From positions 209,844 to 273,843 of the forward strand of contig JAIEUA010000012.1 of the NCBI GenBank assembly GCA_019744815.1: DNA of 64,000 nt, written 5' to 3'. Both the position numbers and the translations under genes were made by a program. Within the stretch, counting starts at the first letter, position 1, and each line of letters starts with the position of its first letter. The notes beneath the pieces were generated by a model. It saw only the letters and a list, made by a program, of their open reading frames with translations. It made no database searches and was not told the DNA's origin. Positions 36,186 through 45,309 of the stretch are shown one piece after another. This DNA comes from Phycisphaerales bacterium (GTDB lineage: Bacteria > Planctomycetota > Phycisphaerae > Phycisphaerales > UBA1924).

Positions 36186-37887
36186 CGCGCGACTTTGCGG
36201 TGCCCCGATCGCCGGTCTTCGCTCCCTGAGGCGGGGACTGCTTGCTGCGGTCTTCCGACTTCACAAGAACCTTGCGGCGCGTGATCGCCGCCAACAGGTC
36301 GGACTTCTTTTGTGCCGCCTTGATGTTCGCGTCGCCGCTCTTGGCACCCTCGGCGGTGATCTCGATGAGCGTGCGGGTGATCCGCACGCGCACGCCGTGC
36401 ACGCTCCCGGTGTGGGTGCGGTCTAGCCCGTCAGCAACACGAAGGACGCCTGCGAGCGCTCGCACGATTCCCTGGTCGCGTCGGGCAAGGGTTGTGAACG
36501 CGGCGTGGTCGGGCGCGGGGAGCGACTTGCGGTGGTAACGGGCGATGTTGGCGATGATCGCCCGCAGCCGCGGCGACGCGCCGGGGAACCATGCCAGTTC
36601 GATGATGCGACGCGCGACCTTGTGGTGCCGGTCGTAATCGATGGGCACGCCGACGTCGTGCAGCACGCCCGCGCTCTCAAGGATCTCGGGAACTTCGAGT
36701 TCTCCCTTCAGCGCGTCGCGGACGCGATCGACGTCCGCAAGGTCGCTGAGCAGCGCCAGTGCGAGGGACGCGACGTGCTCGCTGTGGTCGTTCTCGTACC
36801 CCGCGTCCATGGCGATGCGACGTGCCGCGGAGGGCAGGTACGCGGGTACCCGCGACATCATCGCGAGTTCGCGCAGCAGGCCGTCGCGGACGCCCCCGCC
36901 GTGGGGGGCGATGGTGCGGACCCGCAGCGCGGCGATGATCTCCTCGGCGACGATGATGCCGGCGGGCAGGATGTCGGCGCGATCGGCGGGGATCTTCAAC
37001 CGCGTCAGCCAGCGTTCACGCTCCACCAGATTCATGTCTTTGAGCGTCTCGCCGAGCGTTTCGAACTCGTCGCGGGTGCAGGCCCGCGGCTTGAGGCTCG
37101 TGCTGCCGCCGCGTGTGCCTGCTCCGCTGCGCGGCGAGTTGGTCAGCATGGACAGCAGCGACGCAAACGTTCCGCCGCAGCCGACGAGGAGATCAACCTC
37201 CGATGGCGGCACGGGCAACGACTTGGCCAAGACCGATCGGACGTGCTTGCGAACCTTCTTCTCCGTCGCAGGCTGGTGGATCCGTATCGCGCCGCCGAAC
37301 ATGCTGGTCAGACGCACCGCGCCCAGCGGCAGGGAGACCGATTCGTACAGCGTGCCTTTGTGGGACAGGCTGATCTGAACGCTCCCGCCTCCGATGTCCA
37401 CGATGGCGGCGTGGCGTTTGGACAGGTCGATCGCGTCGGTGCAGGAGCGGAACGCGAGACGGGCTTCTTCGTCGGTGCCGATGATCGAGACCCGCATACC
37501 GGTCTCCCGTTCAAGCCGGGCGACGAAGGCGGCTCCGTCCGGAGCTTCGCGAACGGCGGCGGTGGCGACCAGACGCATCGCGAGCACGCCGTGGCGGGCC
37601 GCGTCGAAGCAGAACTCTTTCACAGCGGCAATGGTGGCTTTGGCGCCTTCCTTGGGGAGCTTGCCGCGGGCCGCGAGGTTGGCCCCCAGACGGGTGGGAC
37701 GCCGCCGCTCTTCAACGATCTTCAAGGCCCCGCCCGAGGTGAGTTCAGCCAGAGCGAAACGAACGGCGTTGCTGCCGATGTCGATGGCGGCCAGGGTGTG
37801 CGACGGTCGTCCCGCCCCGGGTGCCCGGGCGGCGACCGCGGCTGAGCCTGATTTCCTCGACCGTGATTGCTTCTGCGATTTCTTCAT
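36133..37887 (-). CDS. Ppx/GppA-type phosphatase (exopolyphosphatase or pppGpp phosphohydrolase)
   Basis: Family members hydrolyse polyphosphate or convert pppGpp to ppGpp. After a 30-residue basic, Ala-rich start, the actin-like ATPase fold begins at AAIDIGSNAVRFALAE. GTDEEARLAFRSC carries the typical acidic residue region, AAIVDIGGGSVQISL the glycine phosphate loop, and DLLVGCGGTFASL the second phosphate motif. From about residue 330 a C-terminal HD-like helical domain follows, with HSEHVASLALALLSDLAD and ILESAGVLHDVGVPIDYDRHHKVA. The 584-aa length fits two-domain members. The last ~20 residues are translated from an inverted repeat and are unlike the family. Polyphosphate versus pppGpp specificity cannot be told from sequence. 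Confidence 0.9.
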   Translation of the reverse strand: MKKSQKQSRSRKSGSAAVAARAPGAGRPSHTLAAIDIGSNAVRFALAELTSGGALKIVEERRRPTRLGANLAARGKLPKEGAKATIAAVKEFCFDAARHGVLAMRLVATAAVREAPDGAAFVARLERETGMRVSIIGTDEEARLAFRSCTDAIDLSKRHAAIVDIGGGSVQISLSHKGTLYESVSLPLGAVRLTSMFGGAIRIHQPATEKKVRKHVRSVLAKSLPVPPSEVDLLVGCGGTFASLLSMLTNSPRSGAGTRGGSTSLKPRACTRDEFETLGETLKDMNLVERERWLTRLKIPADRADILPAGIIVAEEIIAALRVRTIAPHGGGVRDGLLRELAMMSRVPAYLPSAARRIAMDAGYENDHSEHVASLALALLSDLADVDRVRDALKGELEVPEILESAGVLHDVGVPIDYDRHHKVARRIIELAWFPGASPRLRAIIANIARYHRKSLPAPDHAAFTTLARRDQGIVRALAGVLRVADGLDRTHTGSVHGVRVRITRTLIEITAEGAKSGDANIKAAQKKSDLLAAITRRKVLVKSEDRSKQSPPQGAKTGDRGTAKSRESEPGRPRPGGTRVRSR

Positions 37888-37987
37888 CGCCAGCCTCCGC
37901 CGCGCTTGGAAGGTCGGGGCGCGAGCGACCTAAACTCGACCCTTCCACTAGTTGTATCACAACCAGCCACACGCGCAGGAGCATTCC

Positions 37988-38296
37988 ATGTCCGGCACCC
38001 CCAACCAGCCCCAGCAGCAACAGATCGCCGTCCGCATCGACGAGACCAAGATGGTCACGACGTACGCCAACACGATCCGCACGACCAACACCCAAGACGA
38101 GGTGATCCTCGACTTCGGGCTCAACATCCCCACCCAGGGCCCCGAGGGTCAGCAGGCGATGCACTTCGCCATCGGCAGCCGCGTGGTGCTGAACTGGAAC
38201 GGCGCCAAGCGTCTGGCCGTGAACCTGAGCGAGCTGGTGCGTCGCTACGATGCGGCGATCGCCGAGGCCCAGGGCGGCGTGCAGCGCGTCCAGTAA
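37988..38296 (+). CDS. DUF3467 family protein
   Basis: A 102-aa protein beginning with a Gln-rich segment (NQPQQQQIAVRID). The family core is KMVTTYANTIRTTNTQDEVI followed by DFGLNIPTQGPEG, and a C-terminal helix NGAKRLAVNLSELVRRYDAAIAE. These match small DUF3467 proteins common in planctomycetes and other bacteria. The function is not known. The ATG at 37988 has AGGAG six bases upstream. It is divergent from the Ppx gene and 69 bases upstream of argC, so it may be co-transcribed with the arginine genes; that is inference from spacing only. Confidence 0.85.
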   Translation: MSGTPNQPQQQQIAVRIDETKMVTTYANTIRTTNTQDEVILDFGLNIPTQGPEGQQAMHFAIGSRVVLNWNGAKRLAVNLSELVRRYDAAIAEAQGGVQRVQ

Positions 38297-38365
38297 GTCC
38301 AACCTGAACCAACGACCGCGAGGGGCACCGTCAGATCGGGCTCCCGCGATAGGAGCCTGATCGCG

Positions 38366-39415
38366 ATGTCGCGTCGCCGCATTGTCATCGTCGGAGCCGG
38401 TGGGTACTCCGGGGCCGAGCTGGTCTCGATCCTGTCGGGCCATGCTCACGCGGAAGTGGTGGGGCTGTTCGCCTCCGCGCGGCGCGAGAAGGGCGACCAG
38501 GCGGGGAAGTTCGACGAGCTCTTCCCGCGTTACCGCGGCGTATGCGACTTGGCCGTCCAGCCGGTCGAAATCGACGCCGTAATGACGCTCAAGCCCGACG
38601 CGGTCTTCCTCGCGACGCCCCACGAGGCGAGCGTGGAGCTCGCGCCCAAGCTGCTCGATCGCGGCACGGTCGTCCTCGATCTCTCCGCCGGCTATCGCCT
38701 CCGCGACGCGGCCCTCTATCCCAAGCACTACGGCTTCGAGCACAGCAGCTCCTCGCTGCTTTCGACCGCGGTCTACGGCTTGCCCGAACTGCACCGCTCC
38801 CAGATCGCGAAGGCCAACCTGATCGCCGTGCCGGGTTGCTATCCCACCAGCGCGATCCTGGCTCTCTCGCCCTTGGTGCGGGCGGGGCTGGTGAAGCCGG
38901 GGACGCGCCCGATCATCGACTCGGCCTCGGGAGTGAGCGGCGCGGGACGCGGCGCGAACGTGAAGAACCTCTTCTGCGAGATCAGCATGCAGCCCTACGG
39001 CGTGCTCTCGCATCGGCATCAGCCCGAGATCGACGCATACGCGGGTGTCAAGACGCTCTTCACGCCGCACCTGATCGCGCTCGACCGCGGCATCCTGAGC
39101 ACGATGCACGTGGACCTCGTGCCGGGGACGACGCTCGAGAAGGTCAATGCGACCTACGCCGCCGCGTACACCAACGAGCCGTTCGTGCGGCTGCTGCCCG
39201 CCAAGTCATTCCCCGCGATCGCCGACGTGCGGCAGACCAATTTCTGCGACATCGGCTGGGCCCTCGACACCGAGCACTCGCACCTGATCGTCGTCAGCAG
39301 TATCGACAACCTCGTCAAGGGTGCCGCCGGTCAGGCGATCCAGTGCATGAACATCCGCTTCGGGATCGCCGAGACCGAGGCGCTCGGCGGCAAGCGCGTG
39401 GGAGGCGGAGCGTGA
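38366..39415 (+). CDS. argC: N-acetyl-gamma-glutamyl-phosphate reductase
   Basis: It reduces N-acetylglutamyl phosphate to the semialdehyde with NADPH, the third step of arginine synthesis. The Rossmann motif is IVIVGAGGYSGAELVSIL. The catalytic Cys lies in AVPGCYPTSAILAL, and the substrate region follows (ASGVSGAGRGA). The 349-aa length is normal. TAGGAG lies ten bases before the ATG. The stop overlaps the argB start in GTGA, so the two are translationally coupled. Confidence 0.97.
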   Translation: MSRRRIVIVGAGGYSGAELVSILSGHAHAEVVGLFASARREKGDQAGKFDELFPRYRGVCDLAVQPVEIDAVMTLKPDAVFLATPHEASVELAPKLLDRGTVVLDLSAGYRLRDAALYPKHYGFEHSSSSLLSTAVYGLPELHRSQIAKANLIAVPGCYPTSAILALSPLVRAGLVKPGTRPIIDSASGVSGAGRGANVKNLFCEISMQPYGVLSHRHQPEIDAYAGVKTLFTPHLIALDRGILSTMHVDLVPGTTLEKVNATYAAAYTNEPFVRLLPAKSFPAIADVRQTNFCDIGWALDTEHSHLIVVSSIDNLVKGAAGQAIQCMNIRFGIAETEALGGKRVGGGA

Positions 39416-40242
39416 GCATCGCCGCTACAAATGGCGCAGGCAGCGCCCACCCCAATGGCCCGCTGGTTGTGAAGATCGGCGGCGCGACCCTTGAGGCTCA
39501 GGCCGCCGCGCCGGAGCTGTGGGCTTCTCTGGTCGCGCTCGCGCGGTCTCATCCCGGCGGCCTCGTGCTGCTCCACGGCGGCGGCAAGGCGGTGGACCGG
39601 TTGATGGATCGCCTGGGCATCAAGCCCGAGCGCAAGCAAGGCTTGCGGATCACGCCGAGCGATCAGATCCCCGAGATCACCGGCGTGCTCGCGGGCACGG
39701 TGAACAAATCACTCGTGGGCTGCCTGCTCCGCGCCGGTGGAAAGCCGGTCGGCCTGTGCCTCGGCGACGGCGGGCTGGTGCTGTCGCGCGTCATGCAAGG
39801 CCTCGACTTCGACCCGGGCCGCGTCGGCGAGGTCGTGGTGCGCGAACAAGACGGCCAGCTCGCCCGCGTGCTGCTGTCCAACGGCTACATCCCAGTGTTG
39901 TCCTCGATCGGTCTGGACGATCGCGGCGAACCGCTCAACCTGAACGCCGATGACGCCGCCGCGGGCGTGGCCAAGGTGCTCAAGGCCGCGGCCCTCGTGC
40001 TGCTCACCGATGTCGAAGGTGTGAAGGGCCAGGACGGCAAGATCATTCCGCAGCTCACGCACGCCGACGTCGAGGCACTGATCGGGACCGGCGCGATCAC
40101 CGGCGGCATGATCCCAAAGGCACGCTCGTCCTCCGCCGTCGCGGCCAGCGGCATCCCCGTCGTCATCCTCAGCGGCGATCGACCGGAGCACCTGATCCGC
40201 TGGACCAAAGGCGAGAGCCTCGGCAGCCGCTTCGTCCGCTGA
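39412..40242 (+). CDS. argB: Acetylglutamate kinase
   Basis: It phosphorylates N-acetylglutamate, the second and often feedback-controlled step of the pathway. The amino acid kinase fold shows the substrate glycines VVKIGGATLE, LVLLHGGGKAVDRLM, and the ATP-binding end GAITGGMIPKARSS. An N-terminal extension of about 15 residues precedes the domain. The start is the GTG at 39412, overlapping the argC stop, with GGAGGCGGAG just upstream. The 276-aa length is slightly short of the E. coli/Thermotoga range but complete. The N-terminal helix that marks arginine-sensitive hexameric kinases is not obvious, so feedback control is uncertain. Confidence 0.96.
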   Translation: MSIAATNGAGSAHPNGPLVVKIGGATLEAQAAAPELWASLVALARSHPGGLVLLHGGGKAVDRLMDRLGIKPERKQGLRITPSDQIPEITGVLAGTVNKSLVGCLLRAGGKPVGLCLGDGGLVLSRVMQGLDFDPGRVGEVVVREQDGQLARVLLSNGYIPVLSSIGLDDRGEPLNLNADDAAAGVAKVLKAAALVLLTDVEGVKGQDGKIIPQLTHADVEALIGTGAITGGMIPKARSSSAVAASGIPVVILSGDRPEHLIRWTKGESLGSRFVR

Positions 40243-40248
40243 AACATC

Positions 40249-40315
40249 ACTCGATGCCTCGATGCCGCGTGCCTCGATGCCTTCTTCTGCGTCAACCTTC
40301 TGCGTCAACCGAATC
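40249..40315 (+). repeat. Short direct repeats before argF
   Basis: The 80-base argB-argF gap holds three copies of TCGATGCC and two of TCTGCGTCAACC in direct orientation. The region contains upstream in-frame ATG codons but no good ribosome-binding site. Confidence 0.6.
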
Positions 40316-40321
40316 GATCCC

Positions 40322-41302
40322 ATGACAGCTCCCCACCCCATCGTCCCGCTCATCACCTCGCTCCGCGAGCACGACCTGTTGTCGCTCGGGGCGTTGTCGC
40401 GCCAGGATGTCGAGACCCTCTTCGCGACCGCCGCAGCGCTGAAGAAGGACGTGAAGCCGTACCGCAACGCCCTCGACGGCCGCTCCGTCGCCATGCTGTT
40501 CGAGAAGCCCTCGCTGCGCACGCGGGTGTCTTTTGAGGTCGGTATCCATCGTCTCGGCGGGCACGCGGTCTACCTCGATCACAGCGAGCAGCGGCTGGGC
40601 GAGCGTGAGACCATCGCCGACTACGGCCACAACCTCGAACGCTGGGTCGACGCGATCGTCGCCCGTGTGTACAAGCAGACCATCCTCGCAGGCCTCAGCG
40701 ACGCCAGCCGCGTGCCGGTCATCAACGCGCTCAGCGACCTGCACCACCCGTGTCAGGCGTTGGCCGACTATCTCACGCTCCGCGAGAAGTTCCCCAAGCG
40801 AGCGTGGAACGACATCCGCCTCGCCTACGTGGGCGACGGCAACAACGTCTGTCACTCCCTGGTGGAGCTTGGAGCGATACTCGGCGTGCACGTGACGGTG
40901 CTGACGCCCCCGGGCCGCAACCCGAGCACGCCGATCATGAAGCAGTGTGCGGCGTTCGCCGCCAAATCGGGCTCGACCATCAAAGTGTCCCACGACCTGT
41001 CCGACATCGCTGGTCACGACGCGGTCTACACCGACGTCTGGGTGAGCATGGGGCAGGGCCGCGAGACCGATCGCATCCGCGAGCTGTTCAAGCCCTTTCA
41101 GGTGAACGCCAATCTCATGGGGTTGGCAAGCCGCGGGCTGAGCGGCGGCCAGCGGTCGCTCTTCATGCACTGCCTCCCCGCCCACCGCGGCAGCGAAGTC
41201 ACCGACGAGGTCATCGACGCAGCAGAATCCGTGGTTTTTGATCAGGCGGAGAACCGCATGCACGCGCAGATGGCGTTGCTGGTGCATATGTTGTGTGGCT
41301 AA
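40322..41302 (+). CDS. argF: Ornithine carbamoyltransferase
   Basis: It joins carbamoyl phosphate and ornithine to citrulline. Signatures are the carbamoyl phosphate motif [14 protein letters not shown] and [23 protein letters not shown] near the C-terminus carries the catalytic Cys, and [12 protein letters not shown] lies in the ornithine domain. The ATG at 40322 gives 326 aa, a standard length; an in-frame ATG 60 bases earlier lies in a repetitive segment. No clear Shine-Dalgarno sequence is seen before either. Gap to argG is 115 bases. Confidence 0.96.
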   Translation: MTAPHPIVPLITSLREHDLLSLGALSRQDVETLFATAAALKKDVKPYRNALDGRSVAMLFEKPSLRTRVSFEVGIHRLGGHAVYLDHSEQRLGERETIADYGHNLERWVDAIVARVYKQTILAGLSDASRVPVINALSDLHHPCQALADYLTLREKFPKRAWNDIRLAYVGDGNNVCHSLVELGAILGVHVTVLTPPGRNPSTPIMKQCAAFAAKSGSTIKVSHDLSDIAGHDAVYTDVWVSMGQGRETDRIRELFKPFQVNANLMGLASRGLSGGQRSLFMHCLPAHRGSEVTDEVIDAAESVVFDQAENRMHAQMALLVHMLCG

Positions 41303-41417
41303 AGGACGGCAGCCGGTACGAAACACTCGGCACTGGGAAGAATTCGGGAATCTCGTCTCGCTCAAGGCAGATTCGCACACGGCCGCGTTGACGGCGGCGT
41401 TGGAAAGAAGAATCACG

Positions 41418-42629
41418 ATGAAGAAGATTGCACTCGCGTACTCGGGCGGCCTGGACACCTCGGTCATCATTCCGTGGCTGAAAGAAAACATGGCCTGCGA
41501 GGTCTACGCCGTCGTCGGCGACGTCGGTCAGGGCGAGGAAGAGCTCGTCGGCGTCGAGAAGAAGGCCAAGGACTCGGGCGCCAAGGACTGTGTGGTCGTC
41601 GACCTCAAGCGTGAGTTCGTCGACGACTTCGTGATGCCCACCGTTATGGCCGGCTGCATCTACGAAGGCCGCTACCTGCTCGGCACCGCGATGGCCCGCC
41701 CGATTCTCGCCAAGGCCCAGGTCGAAGCCGGCCGCAAGTTCGGATGCAACGCTCTGGCGCACGGATGTACGGGCAAGGGCAACGACCAGGTCCGCTTCGA
41801 GTCGGCCTACGCCGCCCTCGCGCCGGACATGGAGATCATCGCCCCGTGGCGCATGGACCAGTGGAAGCTGACCGGCCGCATCGCGATGCTGGACTACCTG
41901 AAGGCCCGCAACATCCCGACCACCGCGAGCGCCACCAAGATCTACAGCCGCGACCGCAACCTCTGGCACATCAGCCACGAGGGCGGCAGCATCGAAGACC
42001 CGTGGAACGCTCCGCCGGAAGACTGCTTCATGCTGACCGTGTCGCCCGAGAAGGCGCCGGACAAGGCCGAGGAAGTCACGCTGTCGTTTGAGGCCGGTCG
42101 CCCCGTCGCTCTCAACGGCGAAAAGATGCTCGCCTGGAAGATCATCGAGAAGCTCAACGTCATCGGCGGCAAGCACGGCGTCGGCCGCGTCGATCTCGTC
42201 GAGAACCGCCTCGTCGGCATGAAGTCCCGCGGCATCTACGAGACGCCGGGCGGCACGATCCTCTGCGAAGCGATCAAGGGCATCGAGGAACTCGTGCAGG
42301 ACCGCGAGACCCGCCACTTCAAAGAGCACCTGGCTCTGTGGTTCGGCGAGGTGGTCTACAACGGCCGCTGGTTCACGCCCTACCGCGAGACCCTGTGGGC
42401 CGCGATCCAGAAGAGCAGCGAGCGTCTGACCGGCGAGATCGTGGTGCGCCTGTACAAGGGCACGGCGACCGCGATCAAGCGCAAGAGCCCTAACTCGCTC
42501 TACGCCGAGAAGGTCGTGACCTTCGAGAAGGGCGAGATCTACGAGCACAAGGACGCAGGCGGCTTCATCAAGCTGCTGAGCCTGCCAGAGCGGATCGCGG
42601 CTCTGAAGAAGGCCGGAATCACGCACTGA
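41418..42629 (+). CDS. argG: Argininosuccinate synthase
   Basis: It condenses citrulline and aspartate using ATP. The N-terminal pyrophosphatase P-loop is [18 protein letters not shown]. Later landmarks are [15 protein letters not shown] and [15 protein letters not shown]. The start is the ATG at 41418, with GAAAGAAGAA just upstream, giving 403 aa as usual; the open frame extends further but codes an unlike sequence. The protein is complete and has no unusual features. Confidence 0.97.
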   Translation: MKKIALAYSGGLDTSVIIPWLKENMACEVYAVVGDVGQGEEELVGVEKKAKDSGAKDCVVVDLKREFVDDFVMPTVMAGCIYEGRYLLGTAMARPILAKAQVEAGRKFGCNALAHGCTGKGNDQVRFESAYAALAPDMEIIAPWRMDQWKLTGRIAMLDYLKARNIPTTASATKIYSRDRNLWHISHEGGSIEDPWNAPPEDCFMLTVSPEKAPDKAEEVTLSFEAGRPVALNGEKMLAWKIIEKLNVIGGKHGVGRVDLVENRLVGMKSRGIYETPGGTILCEAIKGIEELVQDRETRHFKEHLALWFGEVVYNGRWFTPYRETLWAAIQKSSERLTGEIVVRLYKGTATAIKRKSPNSLYAEKVVTFEKGEIYEHKDAGGFIKLLSLPERIAALKKAGITH

Positions 42630-42669
42630 GACTTGCCGCCGATCGTGGCGACGCCACGGGAGTGATCGC

Positions 42670-44052
42670 ATGGCCCTCTGGGGCGGTCGATTCGAAACCA
42701 AGCCCGACGAGCTCTTCAAGCTCTTCAACGACTCGCTGCCGGTAGACGCCGCGCTGGCGCTGCAGGACATCGACGGCTCGATCGCGTGGGCGAAGGCGAT
42801 CCACCGCGCCGGCGTGCTGAGCGCCGACGAGTTAGCGAGGCTGACGGCCGCGCTCACGAAGTTGAGATCTGAGATCGCAGATCATCCCACGCTCCCGCTG
42901 AAGGACCCCGACGAGGACATCCACTCCTGGGTCGAGCGCCGCCTGATCGAAGCGGTGGGGGACCTCGGCAAGAAGCTGCACACCGGCCGCAGCCGCAATG
43001 ACCAGGTGGCGACCGATTTCCGGCTCTACGTCCGTGCCGAGATCGACGCCCGTTTCGCAGAGCTCAAGGACGCACGCCGCGCTCTCATCGACCTCGCCGA
43101 TCGCACCAAGACCGTCGTGACCTCGGGCTACACCCATCTGCAGCGGGCCCAGCCGATCCTCTTCGCGCACTGGGCGCTCGCCTACCAAGAGATGCTCGAA
43201 CGCGACGCGGCCCGCTTCGCCGATGCCCGCAAACGCGTCAACGTCTGCCCGCTCGGCTCGGGCGCTCTCGCCGGCACGACCTATCAGGTCAACCGCGAGC
43301 AGATCGCCAAGGACCTCGGCTTCGACGCGCCGACCCGCAACAGCCTCGACGCGACCAGCGATCGCGACTTCGTCATCGAAACGCTCGCCGCGGCTTCCAA
43401 CTGCGCGATCCACCTCTCTCGCCTCGCCGAAGACCTGATCCTCTTCGCGAGCCAGGAGTTCGGCGTCGTCGAGATGCACGACAGCGTCAGCAGCGGCAGC
43501 AGCCTCATGCCGCAGAAGAAGAACCCCGACGCCTGCGAGCTCATCCGCGGCAAGTGCGGCCGCATCTTCGGCGCGCTCGCCACCATGTCGATGACCGTGA
43601 AGGGTCTCCCCCTCGCGTACAACAAGGACCTCCAGGAAGACAAGGAGCCGCTGATCGACGCGATGCGGCAGCTCTCGATGTGCCTGCGGGTTTTGGTGCG
43701 GGTGCTCGACACGCTGAAGGTGCGAGAGAGCCGCGCCCGCGACACCGCCCTCGACGGCTACGCCAACGCAACCGAGCTGGCGGACTACCTCGTGGCCAAG
43801 GGCATTCCCTTCCGCGAGGCCCACGACGTGGTCGGCAAGCTCGTGCGCGTCGCGATCACGAAGCAGGTCCGGTTGGAAGACCTTTCCATCGACGAGATGC
43901 GGTCGGTTGATGCGAGAGTGGACAACGCCGTCTATCAGTCCCTCGCCCTCGAAGCCGGATTGAAGCGGCGTGAAATTGCTGGGGGCACCGGACCAGGGGC
44001 CGTCGCGGCAGCCATCGCCGCCAGCCGCCAGCGACTCGCATCTTCCGCGTAA
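42670..44052 (+). CDS. argH: Argininosuccinate lyase
   Basis: It splits argininosuccinate into arginine and fumarate, the last step. It opens with MALWGGRFETKPDELFKLFN. The three conserved regions of the fumarase/aspartase superfamily are present: TGRSRNDQVATDFRL, SGYTHLQRAQPILFAHW and the mobile-loop signature GSSLMPQKKNPDACELIRGK with the catalytic Ser. The 460-aa length is normal. GGGAG lies seven bases before the ATG. It ends the arg cluster. A weak hairpin at 44126-44141 may help termination. Confidence 0.97.
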   Translation: MALWGGRFETKPDELFKLFNDSLPVDAALALQDIDGSIAWAKAIHRAGVLSADELARLTAALTKLRSEIADHPTLPLKDPDEDIHSWVERRLIEAVGDLGKKLHTGRSRNDQVATDFRLYVRAEIDARFAELKDARRALIDLADRTKTVVTSGYTHLQRAQPILFAHWALAYQEMLERDAARFADARKRVNVCPLGSGALAGTTYQVNREQIAKDLGFDAPTRNSLDATSDRDFVIETLAAASNCAIHLSRLAEDLILFASQEFGVVEMHDSVSSGSSLMPQKKNPDACELIRGKCGRIFGALATMSMTVKGLPLAYNKDLQEDKEPLIDAMRQLSMCLRVLVRVLDTLKVRESRARDTALDGYANATELADYLVAKGIPFREAHDVVGKLVRVAITKQVRLEDLSIDEMRSVDARVDNAVYQSLALEAGLKRREIAGGTGPGAVAAAIAASRQRLASSA

Positions 44053-44252
44053 CGCCGATTCTGTCAATCTGGGGATACTGGCTGCGGCTCTGCAAAAAGA
44101 CGCGCAAGCTTTGCCACGGGTGTTTGGGGTAAACCCCGGGTTTCCTCCGAGAGGCCCGCTTCGGGACCGATTCCTCCGTTGCACGCGGACGGCGCCCACT
44201 CCGGCGCCGTGTGAGGTGCATCCAGCATCAAGGCCCGAGCCCGAAAGCCCAC

Positions 44253-45302
44253 ATGAGCGTGCAGCGTCGTACAACTGAGAACGTGAACATGCAGGGCTCG
44301 AACCGATCCATGGTCAAGGGTCTTGTTCGGCTCGCTGCGATGGTTGGCGTGGTCACCCTGGCCATGGCGGGTATCGCCGGCTGGCAACTGATACGGGCGA
44401 CCCGGCCCGCGGATGTGCCGCTGCGGATCGCGATTAATCCCTGGCCGGGGTACGAGTTCGCGACGCTGGCCCGCGAGAAGGGGTTCTTTGCGGCCGAGGG
44501 CGTGAACGTAGAACTGCGTGAACTCAGCTCCTTGAGCGATGCTCGTCGGGCCTTCGAACGAGGGCAGGTGGACGGGATGTTCGCGACGCTGGTGGAAGTG
44601 CTGGTCGCGAAGGAGCAAAGCGGCCGGTCCTCGCGTGTGGCACTCGTCGCGGACTGGTCCGAAGGCGCCGATTCCATCATCGCCCGGGCCGGTGTTGCTT
44701 CGATGACGGATCTCAGAGGCAAGCGCGTGGCCCTCGAGAGCGACTCGCTCAACGCGGTGGTGCTCGAGAGTGCGCTCCAGAGGCACGGGATGAGCCTCCG
44801 AGACGTGGTGCCGATCGCGTGTTCGCAGCTCAAGATGCGGGCGGCGCTGGAAGCAGGCGAGGTGGACGCCGTGGTGACCTACCCGCCCATCAGTGTCGAC
44901 ATCAGCAAGCTGGAAGGAGCTCACGAGATCTTCTCGACGCGCGAGACGCCGGGCGAGATCATCGACGTTCTGGCGTTCGAGGCGGGCGTGTACAAGAAGC
45001 GTCCTGACGCGGTTGCTCGCATCTGCCGAGCGTTCTTCCGCGCCCAGGAGTATGCACAGACGCATCCAAAGGAAGCCCTTGCGATCATGGCCGCTCGCCA
45101 GCGGATTATGCCAGCGGAGTTCGAAGCGGCGCTCACAAGCGGGGTCCGCTTGGCGACTCGGAACGACCAATCGCGATTTCTGGGCGAGAGCGGATCCCTG
45201 GGCCCCACGATTCAACGGACGCGCGAAGCCATGGTGGGAATCGGAATGCTGAAGCACGAGGCGGCAGCCCAAGACGCACTGACGGTTGTCTCCGACGAGT
45301 AA
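44253..45302 (+). CDS. ABC-type solute-binding protein, NMT1/SsuA-like
   Basis: A 349-aa protein with one N-terminal hydrophobic segment (about residues 25-42) and no lipobox, so it is secreted or membrane-tethered. The periplasmic-binding-protein-2 fold starts at [21 protein letters not shown]. It has [17 protein letters not shown] and [20 protein letters not shown], typical of nitrate/taurine/thiamine-precursor binding proteins. No permease or ATPase gene is adjacent. The next gene, seven bases after the stop, is a hybrid histidine kinase, so this protein may act as a sensory ligand binder. The start could be the ATG at 44253, 44289 or 44310; none has a strong ribosome-binding site. The ligand is unknown. 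Confidence 0.85.
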   Translation: MSVQRRTTENVNMQGSNRSMVKGLVRLAAMVGVVTLAMAGIAGWQLIRATRPADVPLRIAINPWPGYEFATLAREKGFFAAEGVNVELRELSSLSDARRAFERGQVDGMFATLVEVLVAKEQSGRSSRVALVADWSEGADSIIARAGVASMTDLRGKRVALESDSLNAVVLESALQRHGMSLRDVVPIACSQLKMRAALEAGEVDAVVTYPPISVDISKLEGAHEIFSTRETPGEIIDVLAFEAGVYKKRPDAVARICRAFFRAQEYAQTHPKEALAIMAARQRIMPAEFEAALTSGVRLATRNDQSRFLGESGSLGPTIQRTREAMVGIGMLKHEAAAQDALTVVSDE

Positions 45303-45309
45303 ACGGCAA

